Positions 27,438 to 35,953 of a stretch of 64,000 bases of DNA are shown in pieces. Where the stretch lies: assembly GCA_022402445.1 (NCBI GenBank), contig JAKRSF010000010.1:1-64000 (forward strand), written 5' to 3'. The notes under the pieces are model-generated. The model saw only the letters and a list, made by a program, of their open reading frames with translations. It made no database searches and was not told where the DNA came from. Within the stretch, counting starts at the first letter, position 1. Each line of letters begins with the position of its first letter. Position numbers and translations under genes: made by a program. The stretch is from Cyanobacteriota bacterium (GTDB lineage Bacteria; Cyanobacteriota; Cyanobacteriia; CACIAM-69d).

Positions 27438-28781
27438 CTAGGATCCTACTTGCAGCAGGGTCGCCCGCACCGGCACCACCCCATCCTCAAAACTGTTGAG
27501 GCACAGGGCCGCCTTCTGGGACAGGTCCAACACCCGCTCACCGATATAGGGACCGCGATCGTTGACCCGCACAATGGCGCGATCGCCGCTCTCCTGATTT
27601 TCCACCAGCAAAAAAGTCCCAAAGGGCAACGTTTTATGGGCCGCCGTCATGGCGTATTGGCTAAAGGTTTCCCCATTGGCCGACAGCCGCCCGTGGAAGT
27701 AGGGGCCATACCACGAGGCCAACCCCGCGATCGCCTGCCCCGTCTCCCGCAGGCCGTACATGATCATCTGCCCATCCACCAGGGAAAAGGGCTGCGCCCC
27801 ATAGGCTTCGCGGATGTGGTTGGCCCACTCCACCGCCACCAGGTCCGGATCCCGCCGCAGCCGTTCCGTCACCGCCGCCGTAATCGTAAACAACAGCCGA
27901 TTGCCCACATACAGGGCCGGACGATCGCCCCGACGCCCCGGACGCACCGCCGCCGGATCAAAATCATCCCGGACCACGGCGGCCCGCAACTGGCCCGCAA
28001 ACTGTTCCGCCTGCTGCCCGCTGAAAAAGGTCGCGATCGCCACCCCGCGCGCCGTCACCTGGAACGGAGCCACATCCCCAAAGGCTGCCACATTGGCCCG
28101 GTAACTCACCGCCACCTCCTGATCCGTGGCCGCGCCCGCGCCGGGATTGCCCAGCAGCCAGCTCAAGCCCATGAGCCACCCCTGGGGTTCGATCTCCCCT
28201 GGGGCCGCCGTCGGGGTAGCCGCCGAGCCGGTGTCCCAGGTGGCAGATTTGGCAGAACTCCCCGGATCCGCCCCCGCCCCGCCCGTAGAGGTGCTGGAGA
28301 CCAGGGACGCTTCGGTGGCCCCTTCGATCTGTGACCTCAGGGCTTCCTCAATGGGTAGGTTCGGCCGACATAAGTCAAATCCGTTGCGGGCATCCAGGGC
28401 GCTAGAGGCGACGGTGGGACCGAGCCACTGGGCCTGCAACTGGCGCAGGCGACTGGTGGTTTCTCGGGCCATGGCCACAACCCCCGCTTGCCAATGGGGA
28501 GCGGTGGCGATCGCCCGGACCGCCTGGGAGGGTTGCCCCTGGGGAGCCGGTTTCGCCGAGGATGACACCGCCGCGTGCGCCTCCGACGACTGTTCGGCGA
28601 TCGCCACCGCCCCAGAGGTCATCGGCCGATTGCCCGTGCCGCCCATTGACGCACGCCCGGACAATCCGGCGACGAGGGGGGACAGGCTCCCGAGCCAGCC
28701 CTGGGTCAGACAGGCGATCGCCCAAACAATTCCAAGTAATGGCATAACGTTGCAGACTCTCAATCCCTGGCTATGGTGCAT
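27438..28781 (-). CDS. RlpA-like double-psi beta-barrel protein (septal ring lytic transglycosylase family)
   Basis: 447 residues. An N-terminal hydrophobic segment (MPLLGIVWAIACLTQGWLGSLSPLVA) acts as signal or anchor; if translation begins at ATG 28745 it is a normal signal peptide. Residues about 70-340 are a long, poorly conserved Ala-rich region. The C-terminal 95 residues are the RlpA barrel: GLASWYGPYFHGRLSANGETF, MTAAHKTLPFGTFLLV, VRVNDRGPYIGERVLDLS. Such proteins act on denuded glycan at division septa. Its place upstream of murQ supports a wall role. Confidence 0.85.
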   Translation of the reverse strand: MHHSQGLRVCNVMPLLGIVWAIACLTQGWLGSLSPLVAGLSGRASMGGTGNRPMTSGAVAIAEQSSEAHAAVSSSAKPAPQGQPSQAVRAIATAPHWQAGVVAMARETTSRLRQLQAQWLGPTVASSALDARNGFDLCRPNLPIEEALRSQIEGATEASLVSSTSTGGAGADPGSSAKSATWDTGSAATPTAAPGEIEPQGWLMGLSWLLGNPGAGAATDQEVAVSYRANVAAFGDVAPFQVTARGVAIATFFSGQQAEQFAGQLRAAVVRDDFDPAAVRPGRRGDRPALYVGNRLLFTITAAVTERLRRDPDLVAVEWANHIREAYGAQPFSLVDGQMIMYGLRETGQAIAGLASWYGPYFHGRLSANGETFSQYAMTAAHKTLPFGTFLLVENQESGDRAIVRVNDRGPYIGERVLDLSQKAALCLNSFEDGVVPVRATLLQVGS

Positions 28782-29083
28782 CGCATCAAATCGCGCCGCC
28801 GCCGCCCCCCTGGAACCCTAGACAATCCTACGGATCCTCAGGGGGGGTGCCCATGGCCGACGGGGGCGGTTAAACGCGATCGCCCCCACGGTGCTCAATT
28901 TGGCTGAGGCCATCGTGAAGGCAGGTAACTTTTCTTGTTTTAGCCTAAAGATTACCGGACTTAGGGATGCTTTGGTATCTTTAAATACAAAACTCCATTG
29001 AATTGCACTCCCGTGACGGCCCAGGGGCCACGGGATTCGGGGCAACGGGGGATCGGGCGATCGCGTGAAATATATCCCCACAG
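28782..29083. other. intergenic region upstream of the RlpA-like gene
   Basis: 302 bases with an A+T-rich core around 28935-29000 that probably holds the RlpA-like gene promoter on the minus strand. CCCGTG (29008-29013) and CACGGG (29030-29035) with inner complementary GGCC could form a hairpin that ends the mlaE message. The minus-strand open frame across it has no family features and was rejected. Confidence 0.4.
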
Positions 29084-29866
29084 CTAGGCCGTAATGCCCC
29101 CCTGGAACATCAGCCAGGACAGGAAAAAATTCGCAATCAAAATCGCCAAAAGGGACGTGACCACCGCCGTGGTGGTGGATTCCCCGACGCCCTTGGCCCC
29201 GCCGCTGGTGGTCAGCCCCCAGCTACAGCCGATGACGGCAATCAACACCCCAAAGCACAGCCCCTTCACCAGGGCGGCCAAGAGATCCCAGGCGTCCAGA
29301 AACATCCGAACGGAGTTGAGGAATGCGTAGCTAGAAATGCCAAACCCCGCCGCCGCCACCAGCAGCCCCGCCCCCGTTCCGGCAATGAACCCCAACAGCG
29401 TCAGCAGGGGCAGCATCAGGGCACAGGCGATCGCCCGGGGCACCACCAAATAATCCACCGGGTCCGTCTTGAGCATGTAGAGGGCATCGATCTGCTCCGT
29501 CACCCGCATGGTGCCGATTTCCGCCGCAAAGGCCGACCCCACCCGCCCCGCCAAAATCACGGCGGCAAAAACGGGGGCCAGCTCCCGGGCCATGGCCACC
29601 GCCAGAATGCCCCCGATCGCGGAACTGGCCCCGTACTTAATAAATTCCCGCGCCACCTGGATCGTAAACACCGACCCGATCGAGATGCCCGCTAGGACGA
29701 TGATGCCCAGGGAATCGGGGCCAACAATGCGCATCTGTTCGAGGGTATTGCGGCGGTGGATTTTTCCCAGGACCATATGGACCAGCACCTGACCCCCCAG
29801 AAAGGCGGCGGCCCGAGCCCGACTGCTCCAGAGCCTGAGTTTGCCAAAGGGGGCGGCGGCGGTCAT
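29084..29866 (-). CDS. mlaE: MlaE/TGD1-type ABC transporter permease for lipid transport
   Basis: 260 residues. The MlaE signature is strong: GPDSLGIIVLAGISIGSVFTIQVAREF, then AMARELAPVFAAVILAGRVGSAFAAEIGTMRVTEQIDAL and VVPRAIACALMLPLLT. About five hydrophobic helices are present. It is the inner-membrane permease of the Mla/TGD phospholipid trafficking ABC transporter; the ATPase and substrate-binding MCE partner are not adjacent. It lies 44 bases after ndhN on the same strand, likely co-transcribed. Confidence 0.92.
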   Translation of the reverse strand: MTAAAPFGKLRLWSSRARAAAFLGGQVLVHMVLGKIHRRNTLEQMRIVGPDSLGIIVLAGISIGSVFTIQVAREFIKYGASSAIGGILAVAMARELAPVFAAVILAGRVGSAFAAEIGTMRVTEQIDALYMLKTDPVDYLVVPRAIACALMLPLLTLLGFIAGTGAGLLVAAAGFGISSYAFLNSVRMFLDAWDLLAALVKGLCFGVLIAVIGCSWGLTTSGGAKGVGESTTTAVVTSLLAILIANFFLSWLMFQGGITA

Positions 29867-29910
29867 GGGGAAATCTCCGGGGGCGGATGGGGGGTGGGGC
29901 TAGACCAATC

Positions 29911-30393
29911 CTAGGCCGCCGCTGCGAGGGCTGACTTGAGGGACTGCCAGCGGAGGGCGCGATCGCCCCCGAGTTCCACCACCACCTTGACCCGAGGTTC
30001 GAGCTTGGGTAGGGCGGCCAAAAATTCCAGTTCCTGCCGCGACAGCATGAACCCTTCCACCACCCACAGGACCACGCCTTTGCTGGTGGCGGGCAGGCTA
30101 TCGAGGTGGGGCTTGAGGATGGGGGGCACGTAGTAGCGGCGGATGTCCTGTTTGCCCAGGTGGGCGGGGCGCACCCCGTGGACGGCGGTGAGGTAGGCGT
30201 CGGGGTCACCGAGGCCCCGGGCGGTGATGCGCAAGGCCCGGTAGCCCGCTGCCCGGATGCGGCGGATATAGCGGCCCTCGTAGCCCCCTTCGAGGGGGGT
30301 GTAAAACGCGATCGCGCCTGAATTTTCCAGTTCCCGCACCAGGGGTTTGCCGTTGGCCAGCAGCGAAAATACCGTGTCTTTGAGTCCTGCCAT
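29911..30393 (-). CDS. ndhN: NAD(P)H-quinone oxidoreductase subunit N
   Basis: 160 residues. YTPLEGGYEGRYIRRIRAAGYRALRITARGLGDPDAYLTAVHGVRPAHLGK is the hallmark of NdhN, followed by YYVPP and the C-terminal VVVELGGDRALRWQSLK. NdhN is a peripheral-arm subunit specific to the photosynthetic NDH-1 complex, needed for respiration and cyclic electron flow at the thylakoid. ATG 30393. It forms a probable operon with mlaE. Confidence 0.92.
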   Translation of the reverse strand: MAGLKDTVFSLLANGKPLVRELENSGAIAFYTPLEGGYEGRYIRRIRAAGYRALRITARGLGDPDAYLTAVHGVRPAHLGKQDIRRYYVPPILKPHLDSLPATSKGVVLWVVEGFMLSRQELEFLAALPKLEPRVKVVVELGGDRALRWQSLKSALAAAA

Positions 30394-30493
30394 GGGGATT
30401 CTCCGCGTAGGGAAACGGGGGGAAATGGGGTGAATGGTTGGGTGTGTTTGGGGTCTAGTCTACTATGGCGTTCGGTGCCGGGTGGAGGGGGAT

Positions 30494-32290
30494 TCAGGCC
30501 AGATGCTCGACCCGCAGCCAGCGACCGGCCCGGTTGATCGCTCCCCAGACGGCGATGGGGCCTGCGGGGCGCTGCTGGAGTTGCTGGGCGATCGCGGGGT
30601 CGAGGGTCACCAGGCTGAAGGTTTGGCCCATGAGGTCATGGGGGCCGCTGATCTGGAAGCGGTAGGTGTCGGGGTCGGGGCGCTTCAGGGTGCCGCGCAG
30701 GGGGCGATCGTGGGGGATGGGCCGAATATTCTGGAGGGTTTGGGGCGCTATGGGAGTGTTGCCGGAGGCGGGGTAGGCGTCGGGATAGGTGGTGTAGTAG
30801 CGCTGCCACCGCTGCCAGTCGGGGCGATCGCGGGTCAGGTCATAGCAGGGGGCGATCGCGGCGGGGGCGATTGGATCGTTGAGTAAAGCGTCCTGGAGCA
30901 GTGCCACGGGCAGGTCCCGAGGTTGGCAGCGCCGCTCGATGCACAGGGCCGCCGCCATGCCCGCCGCCTGCCCCAGGTTGCAGACCGTTGGCTGGAGCCG
31001 GGTGACGCCGTTGGCCATGTGGGAGACGGAGATATTTTTTTCGCACACCAGCAGGCCGTCGATCGCCTCGGGCACCAGGCAGCCGTAGGGCAGGCCAAAG
31101 GGTGTGCCGGTCCAGCGGCCTCCCCAGCGGCGGGATTTGGGGGCGAGGGGCAGATCCCAGCCCGGATAGTGGTGGTCGTTGGCGTAGTTGCCGATGGCGA
31201 TCGCGCTGGAGCGGCCGGTGGTGCGATCGCGGGGCAGGGGGGCGGCGAACCCACCGGCCACGGGCAGCAAATCCGTCTCTAGGACCGTTTCGATCCCCCG
31301 CAAACGGCGGCTTTCGCGGTAGTAGGGATGCAGGGCAAATGCGCCCCCCGGACTGGGGGCACCGGGCACGGCGGGGAACAGATCCACCGCGAGGCCATAG
31401 CGGCGGCCCAACTGGCTTTGGATGAAGTGGGCAAAGCCTTGGCTGTGGGCGAGGGCTTCGCGATCGCAGGCGGCGCGATCGCCGGGGGACTGCACTAAAC
31501 GATTGAGATCCGTGGCGTAATCATTGCCGCGCCGGGGCCAGTTGAGCATGAAGCGATCGCCCGCGATGCGCCCATAGGTCAAAAAATCCTCGGGGCCGTA
31601 CCCGTCCCAGGCCCCCTCAAATACGCTGGGGTCGTAATTGTCCGGTGGCTCGATGATCGGCGCGATCGCCCCCGGCCCAAAATCCTGCAAATACACCACC
31701 CACGTCGGAGCCTGGACGGGGTAGCGATCGGTCAGGTCACTGGGGGCCGTCGGGGCGCTGGGTTCCTGCCAAGCTGGCTCCCAGTCCCAGCCCCAGCGGT
31801 GGGGAATTTCCCCCAGGGCCAGCACCTCCCCCAGTTCCGTCCCGTCCAGGACGATCGCCGCCTCCACCTCGATGCCCCGGCCGTCAGCTTGAACCAACTG
31901 CGCACCGATGACGCGATCGCCAGTTCGCAGCACCGCCCCACAGGCGCAATTCGGCCACCACTGCAAACGCGGTTCCGCCGCCACCCAATCGGCAAAAATC
32001 GCCGCCCCCACCGCCGGTTCATAGGCAAAAAAGCTCACCCAGCCGTGGTCGAGCCCCCCCGGTTGCCGCCGCTCCAGCGCCCGCAAAAATTCCCCCCAGA
32101 TCCCCGTCTGGAACGCCAATAGCTCATTGCCATCCGGCGCACAAACCCCCGCCGAAGTCAGCATTCCCCCCAGCCACGGCCCCTCGCTCGCCAGGATCAC
32201 CGACGCCCCCCGCCTTGCCGCCGTCAGGGCCGCCGCTGTTGCCCCCGTGCCGCCCCCCACCACCAGCACATCCGTCCGAACCCGTTCCAT
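30494..32290 (-). CDS. FAD-dependent oxidoreductase
   Basis: 598 residues. The N-terminal Rossmann motif TDVLVVGGGTGATAAALTAARRGASVILAS binds FAD, and WLGGMLTSAGV follows as in the pfam12831 FAD-oxidoreductase group. A second FAD contact region lies near CEKNISVSHMANGVTRLQPTVCNLGQAAGMAAALC (about 452-486). The substrate is unknown; the group includes enzymes of unassigned chemistry. It is followed upstream on the strand by a small ferredoxin gene (92-base gap), which could supply or take electrons; that coupling is inferred. Confidence 0.85.
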   Translation of the reverse strand: MERVRTDVLVVGGGTGATAAALTAARRGASVILASEGPWLGGMLTSAGVCAPDGNELLAFQTGIWGEFLRALERRQPGGLDHGWVSFFAYEPAVGAAIFADWVAAEPRLQWWPNCACGAVLRTGDRVIGAQLVQADGRGIEVEAAIVLDGTELGEVLALGEIPHRWGWDWEPAWQEPSAPTAPSDLTDRYPVQAPTWVVYLQDFGPGAIAPIIEPPDNYDPSVFEGAWDGYGPEDFLTYGRIAGDRFMLNWPRRGNDYATDLNRLVQSPGDRAACDREALAHSQGFAHFIQSQLGRRYGLAVDLFPAVPGAPSPGGAFALHPYYRESRRLRGIETVLETDLLPVAGGFAAPLPRDRTTGRSSAIAIGNYANDHHYPGWDLPLAPKSRRWGGRWTGTPFGLPYGCLVPEAIDGLLVCEKNISVSHMANGVTRLQPTVCNLGQAAGMAAALCIERRCQPRDLPVALLQDALLNDPIAPAAIAPCYDLTRDRPDWQRWQRYYTTYPDAYPASGNTPIAPQTLQNIRPIPHDRPLRGTLKRPDPDTYRFQISGPHDLMGQTFSLVTLDPAIAQQLQQRPAGPIAVWGAINRAGRWLRVEHLA

Positions 32291-32382
32291 GCGATCGCCT
32301 ATCCCCTACGGACCATCATCAACCCTTCCGCAGATTATCAGCGCGATCGCCCCCCCTAGGGCCAAACCAACGCCCACCAAAA

Positions 32383-32643
32383 TCACCAACTCGGATCAAA
32401 CGCCAAATCAATGGTCAAGGCCGCGCGATCGCCCGGAATCGCACTAATGCAAGCGCAAACCGTCGTCGGCTCCCCCCCTTCTGGATCCCCAAGCTCCACC
32501 TCGCAGGCATGGCACGACCCCATCAAACAGCCCGTGGGAATCTCCACCCCCGCCCGTTTGGCCACCGTCAGCATCGCCTCCCCCGCCGTCGCCATCACCG
32601 TCACGTTGTCCGGCAAAAACGTCACCCGAACCCCTGAAGCCAT
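32383..32643 (-). CDS. small [2Fe-2S] ferredoxin
   Basis: 86 residues. The cluster ligands are Cys39, Cys44 and Cys47 in GCLMGSCHACEVE, and Cys63 or Cys65 in TTVCACI. The spacing C-x4-C-x2-C-x15/17-C is shorter than in photosynthetic PetF (C-x4-C-x2-C-x29-C), so this is one of the compact cyanobacterial ferredoxin-like proteins. TAGGAT on the minus strand at 32679-32684 is a plausible -10 box 36 bases upstream. It lies between the FAD oxidoreductase and the CobQ-like gene. Confidence 0.88.
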   Translation of the reverse strand: MASGVRVTFLPDNVTVMATAGEAMLTVAKRAGVEIPTGCLMGSCHACEVELGDPEGGEPTTVCACISAIPGDRAALTIDLAFDPSW

Positions 32644-32712
32644 CCGCGATCGCCTCCCCTAGTCCGCCATTGATGCCTATCCTAAAACCCCAGATTCGTA
32701 ACCCATCCATTC

Positions 32713-34179
32713 CTAAATCAACGCCACCAACCCCTCCCAATCCACATGGGTAGCCAAAGCTGTCACCAGCCCATCGATCAACGTCTCCCGATGCTCCTGA
32801 TAGTCCGGGATGCCCGTGGGCAGTGAACCCAGCCCCCGCTGGTGCCGCAGCCGATTGAGCCAGGAGCGCCGCCAGGGGCCGCTATCGAACACCCCCGGCA
32901 GGTAGGAGCCCCACACCAGATGGTTCGTGGACACCACCCCCAATTTTGGATCGCTAAAGAGGGCTTCCACCCCATCGTTATCGAGCACCTGCGTATAGCC
33001 ACAGCGCACCTCCTGGGTGGTCAGGGGCAGGCCAGCGGTGGGGTAATTGGAGGTGACCGTCCGCGATCGATTCACCTGTTCCGCCGTGATGATCGTGGCG
33101 ACGGGCAGCAGGCCAATGCCCATCAGCTCCGTCGAGTCGGAATCAATGCCCCGGAAGTGGACGACGGATTTGCCCAGCATTTGCAGCCCTTCCCCGATGC
33201 CGAGGATGGTGCCTCCTGCCGCGCCGTAGTTGGTGAGGGTTTCGGCCATGCCGCTGCTGTGGAGGGCCTGGAGGTCGGCGGTGAGGTCGCGGGTGCGGGG
33301 CAAGATGGCGGCGTCGGGATAGCCCAGGTCGCCATCGAGGTCGATGTAGCGCAGGTCAACGGTGGGCTCGACGGCGAGGGGGTCGAGGTCGCTGAAGTGG
33401 GTCATGTGGGGCAGCCGTACGGCCACGACGGTGGTTTCCCGGTCGGAGCTACGGCGGCGGCGGGCGAATAGGTCGATGGAGGCGGGGGAGGGGAAGAAGT
33501 CGCCAATCCAGGGGATGGCCCCGAGGCAGGGGAGGCCGGTGCGTTCCCGCAGCCAGTCGATGCCCGGTTGGATCTGGGGGCGGGGGCCGCGATATTTGTT
33601 GACGATGAAGGCTCCAATGCGATCGCGGTCCGCCGGTTCCAGCAGGGCAAGCAAACCGGTGACATGGCCGAGCCAGCCGCCGCGATCGGCATCGACGACG
33701 AGGACGACGCGGGCATCGAGCCGGCGGGCCAGGTCAAAGTTATTGAGGTCATACCCCCTCAAGGGGCGATCGGCGGGGCTGGCGTCGCCGTCACTGACGA
33801 GGGTGGTGTAGTGCTGCTGGGTGAGGGTGTTGAGGGCTTCGGCGATCGCGGCTTCGGCGGCGGCAAGGTAGGCGTCGCGATCGCCGTGGTCGGGATTGAG
33901 ATCAAGCCGTTGACCCGCCACGAGGGGGCGATCGCCCATGGCCCCCCGCAGGACTGGATTGAATGCCTGATGCGGTTCCGCCGTCGCCGCCCATGCCTGC
34001 AAGGCTTGGAAATAGTTAATCTCTACCCCCGTTTCCGTCATGTAGGGCAAAGTGGCCGTGCCCTCCGGCTTGAAGGGGGCCACCCGTCGCCCCCGCTGGC
34101 GCAGCAGCCGACAGAGGGCCGTAGCCAGCATGGTTTTACCGGCGGCATGGCCGGTGCCCACAAATACGATCGCGTCCAT
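32713..34179 (-). CDS. CobQ-like protein with eroded active sites
   Basis: 488 residues, full-length CobQ (cobyric acid synthase) architecture: N-terminal P-loop domain and C-terminal class-I glutamine amidotransferase-like domain. Retained: P-loop-like GTGHAAGKT (8-16), DADRGG (163-168), KYRG (195-198). Lost: usual PFKxQNM is PFKPEG; GAGSPAE is SDGDASPAD; PGSK is PRTR; catalytic Cys of GICGG is Gly329 (GIGEG); GYEIH is GYTQV; YLHG is YLPG. The reading frame is otherwise uninterrupted, so it seems to be under selection for another function. A normal CobQ is presumably encoded elsewhere. Co-directional with the ferredoxin 69 bases downstream. Confidence 0.8.
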   Translation of the reverse strand: MDAIVFVGTGHAAGKTMLATALCRLLRQRGRRVAPFKPEGTATLPYMTETGVEINYFQALQAWAATAEPHQAFNPVLRGAMGDRPLVAGQRLDLNPDHGDRDAYLAAAEAAIAEALNTLTQQHYTTLVSDGDASPADRPLRGYDLNNFDLARRLDARVVLVVDADRGGWLGHVTGLLALLEPADRDRIGAFIVNKYRGPRPQIQPGIDWLRERTGLPCLGAIPWIGDFFPSPASIDLFARRRRSSDRETTVVAVRLPHMTHFSDLDPLAVEPTVDLRYIDLDGDLGYPDAAILPRTRDLTADLQALHSSGMAETLTNYGAAGGTILGIGEGLQMLGKSVVHFRGIDSDSTELMGIGLLPVATIITAEQVNRSRTVTSNYPTAGLPLTTQEVRCGYTQVLDNDGVEALFSDPKLGVVSTNHLVWGSYLPGVFDSGPWRRSWLNRLRHQRGLGSLPTGIPDYQEHRETLIDGLVTALATHVDWEGLVALI

Positions 34180-34273
34180 AACCCGTTGCGTCAGTCTCCC
34201 TCGCGGTTCGGTTTAACTTCCACCCTGATGGACCCTTAATCCGGTGTTTGAACCGGGGTCTGATCGGGCCTCC

Positions 34274-34684
34274 CTAGAGGGGGAGCCGCCCCCAGCGCTG
34301 GATGAAGTTACCCCAGCGATCGCCCGGTCGTAGGCGAATCCAGGGGTTGCCCGCCCGTTCCCAAAGGGCCACCAGATCGGACCCGAGGGGCGTGAGGCGG
34401 AAACTGTCGGTGATGCCCTGGCCGTCCACCTCCCGCCGCAGAACCCCCACCTGGATCAGCCACAGGAGGGCACTGTCGGCGGCCAATTCCCCCAGGGGCC
34501 GTTGGCTAAAGCCGCGATCGCACCCCACCGCCCCCACCACCTCCGCCAGGGGCACCCCGCGATCGCGCAGGGCCAGGAAAAAGGGCAGCCGAAACGGACA
34601 GCACCGCAGGGCACGGGCCGCGCGATCGCGCGTGCGGGGACCATAAACAATAGCGGAACCGGAAGGCGTTGGAGAAACGGTCAT
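34274..34684 (-). CDS. conserved cyanobacterial protein, possibly Npun_F0494 family
   Basis: About 136 residues from ATG 34684. ARALRCCPFRLPFFLALRDRGVPLAEVVG and ALLWLIQVGVLRREVDGQGITDSFRLTPLGSDLVALW give a winged-helix-like arrangement ending in a basic tail. The resemblance to the cyanobacterial Npun_F0494 family is from memory and not checked. No function is assigned. It is the first gene of the minus-strand run and is divergent from prxQ. Confidence 0.65.
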   Translation of the reverse strand: MTVSPTPSGSAIVYGPRTRDRAARALRCCPFRLPFFLALRDRGVPLAEVVGAVGCDRGFSQRPLGELAADSALLWLIQVGVLRREVDGQGITDSFRLTPLGSDLVALWERAGNPWIRLRPGDRWGNFIQRWGRLPL

Positions 34685-34832
34685 GGGTCTGTGGGGAGCG
34701 CAACTGCACGGGGGCCATGGGGGACTGTCAAGCCAAGACCCCATCCCTCCATTGTTTCGCGAATTCCGAACAAATAGGCAGCCCCGCCGCCACACCCACC
34801 GCCAACCCCAATGCCCCCGGACCCCAAGATGC

Positions 34833-34838
34833 TAGGAT
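34833..34838 (+). promoter_or_regulatory. candidate -10 box (TAGGAT) for prxQ
   Basis: GCTAGGAT lies about 105 bases before the prxQ start. Similar TAGGAT boxes lie upstream of lipA (51393), asparaginase (45646), and on the minus strand of the S2P gene (26326-26331) and ferredoxin (32679-32684). None has a strong -35. Confidence 0.35.
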
Positions 34839-34942
34839 GGGCCGAAGAAACCCTAAAGTTTTGTAACGCCGTTGACCTCCGATCATTAGGGCCAAGGTCA
34901 GCGGCGATCGCCCCCGCAAGTCAGCATAGACGAGGATTTACG

Positions 34943-35374
34943 ATGGCACTTTCCGTAGGCGCGACCGCCCCGGCTTTCACCGCTAAGGACACCAACGGCA
35001 ACACCGTGTCCCTCAGCGACCTGGCGGGCAAAACCGTGGTTCTGTACTTCTACCCGAAGGATGACACCCCCGGTTGCACCAAGCAGGCGTGCAGCTTCCG
35101 CGACAACTATGGCGCTTTCGAGGAGCGCGGTGCGGTGGTGCTGGGGGTGAGCTATGACGATGAAGCATCCCACCAAGCCTTCACCGAAAAGTTCAATCTG
35201 CCCTTCCCCCTGCTGGCGGACACCAACGGCGCGATCGCCAAAGCCTACGACGTCGAGGGCGGCGGCTACGCCAAGCGGGTGACCTATGTCATCGGCGGCG
35301 ACGGCACCATCACCCACGTGGACGCGGCGGTGAATACGGCCCAGCACGCGACGGATATCCTCGCCGTCATCTAA
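34943..35374 (+). CDS. peroxiredoxin Q (BCP-type)
   Basis: 143 residues. The peroxidatic Cys is in FYPKDDTPGCTKQACSF, with the resolving Cys five residues later, the PrxQ/BCP atypical 2-Cys pattern. It reduces H2O2 and organic peroxides with thioredoxin, in cytosol or near thylakoids. ATG 34943 (MALSVGATAPAF) has GAGG nine bases upstream. The reading frame continues upstream, but the extension lacks family similarity. Biased codons suggest good expression. A strong two-way terminator follows. Confidence 0.93.
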   Translation: MALSVGATAPAFTAKDTNGNTVSLSDLAGKTVVLYFYPKDDTPGCTKQACSFRDNYGAFEERGAVVLGVSYDDEASHQAFTEKFNLPFPLLADTNGAIAKAYDVEGGGYAKRVTYVIGGDGTITHVDAAVNTAQHATDILAVI

Positions 35375-35426
35375 ACGCCCTGCCATGGGAACGAACCAAC
35401 GCGGTTTCAATCCCACAGGGCATCTG

Positions 35427-35468
35427 AAAAAGCACCGGACTGTCATCAATACAGGGCCGGTGCTTTTT
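35427..35468. terminator. bidirectional terminator between prxQ and rpsN
   Basis: AAAAAGCACCGG (35427-35438) and CCGGTGCTTTTT (35457-35468) are perfect 12-base inverted repeats around an 18-base loop. The A- and T-runs form U-tails on either transcript, so it can end both prxQ (plus) and rpsN (minus). Confidence 0.88.
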
Positions 35469-35514
35469 GGATTTGAACAGGGCAGAAGAGATCGTAGAAC
35501 CCAGCGGCAGAACG

Positions 35515-35817
35515 CTACCAGCTCGACTTCACAACGCCCGGTAGCAGCCCCTGGTGGGCCATTTCCCGCAGGGCGTTCCGGCACAGGCCAAAGTCGCGGT
35601 AGTAGGCGCGGGGGCGGCCCGTCAGCCAGCAGCGGTTACGGTGGCGGGTTTTGGAGCTACTGCGGGGCAGGCGCTGGATTTGGCGGTGCAGGTCCAGCTT
35701 CTCCATGGGGTTGGTGGCCGCTTCGTACTGAAGTTTCAGTTCGGCGCGCTTTGCTGCGTATTTTGCGATGAGGCGGTCGCGCTTTTTCTCGCGCTCGACC
35801 ATGCTCTTCTTAGCCAT
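35515..35817 (-). CDS. rpsN: 30S ribosomal protein S14
   Basis: 100 residues. [28 protein letters not shown], then [58 protein letters not shown], the long zinc-free S14 of cyanobacteria and plastids. It binds 16S rRNA in the small-subunit head. It stands alone, outside a ribosomal protein operon, as is common in cyanobacteria. Confidence 0.97.
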   Translation of the reverse strand: MAKKSMVEREKKRDRLIAKYAAKRAELKLQYEAATNPMEKLDLHRQIQRLPRSSSKTRHRNRCWLTGRPRAYYRDFGLCRNALREMAHQGLLPGVVKSSW

Positions 35818-35953
35818 TGTTGTCTTGTGTGGTTGTGCGTGCTTGCTACGGACTTGTGGCCGAGGGGTGCGGCTGCGAGCGTTGCCCCGGCGCGACCTTG
35901 AAGAAACGGGCCGGTGGCTGGGCAGCCTCGGGCAATCTTGCAAGTGTTCTATT

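Noticed and set aside
28818-29081. 87-codon minus-strand frame in the RlpA upstream region
   Set aside because: No motif, atypical composition and it covers the probable promoter.
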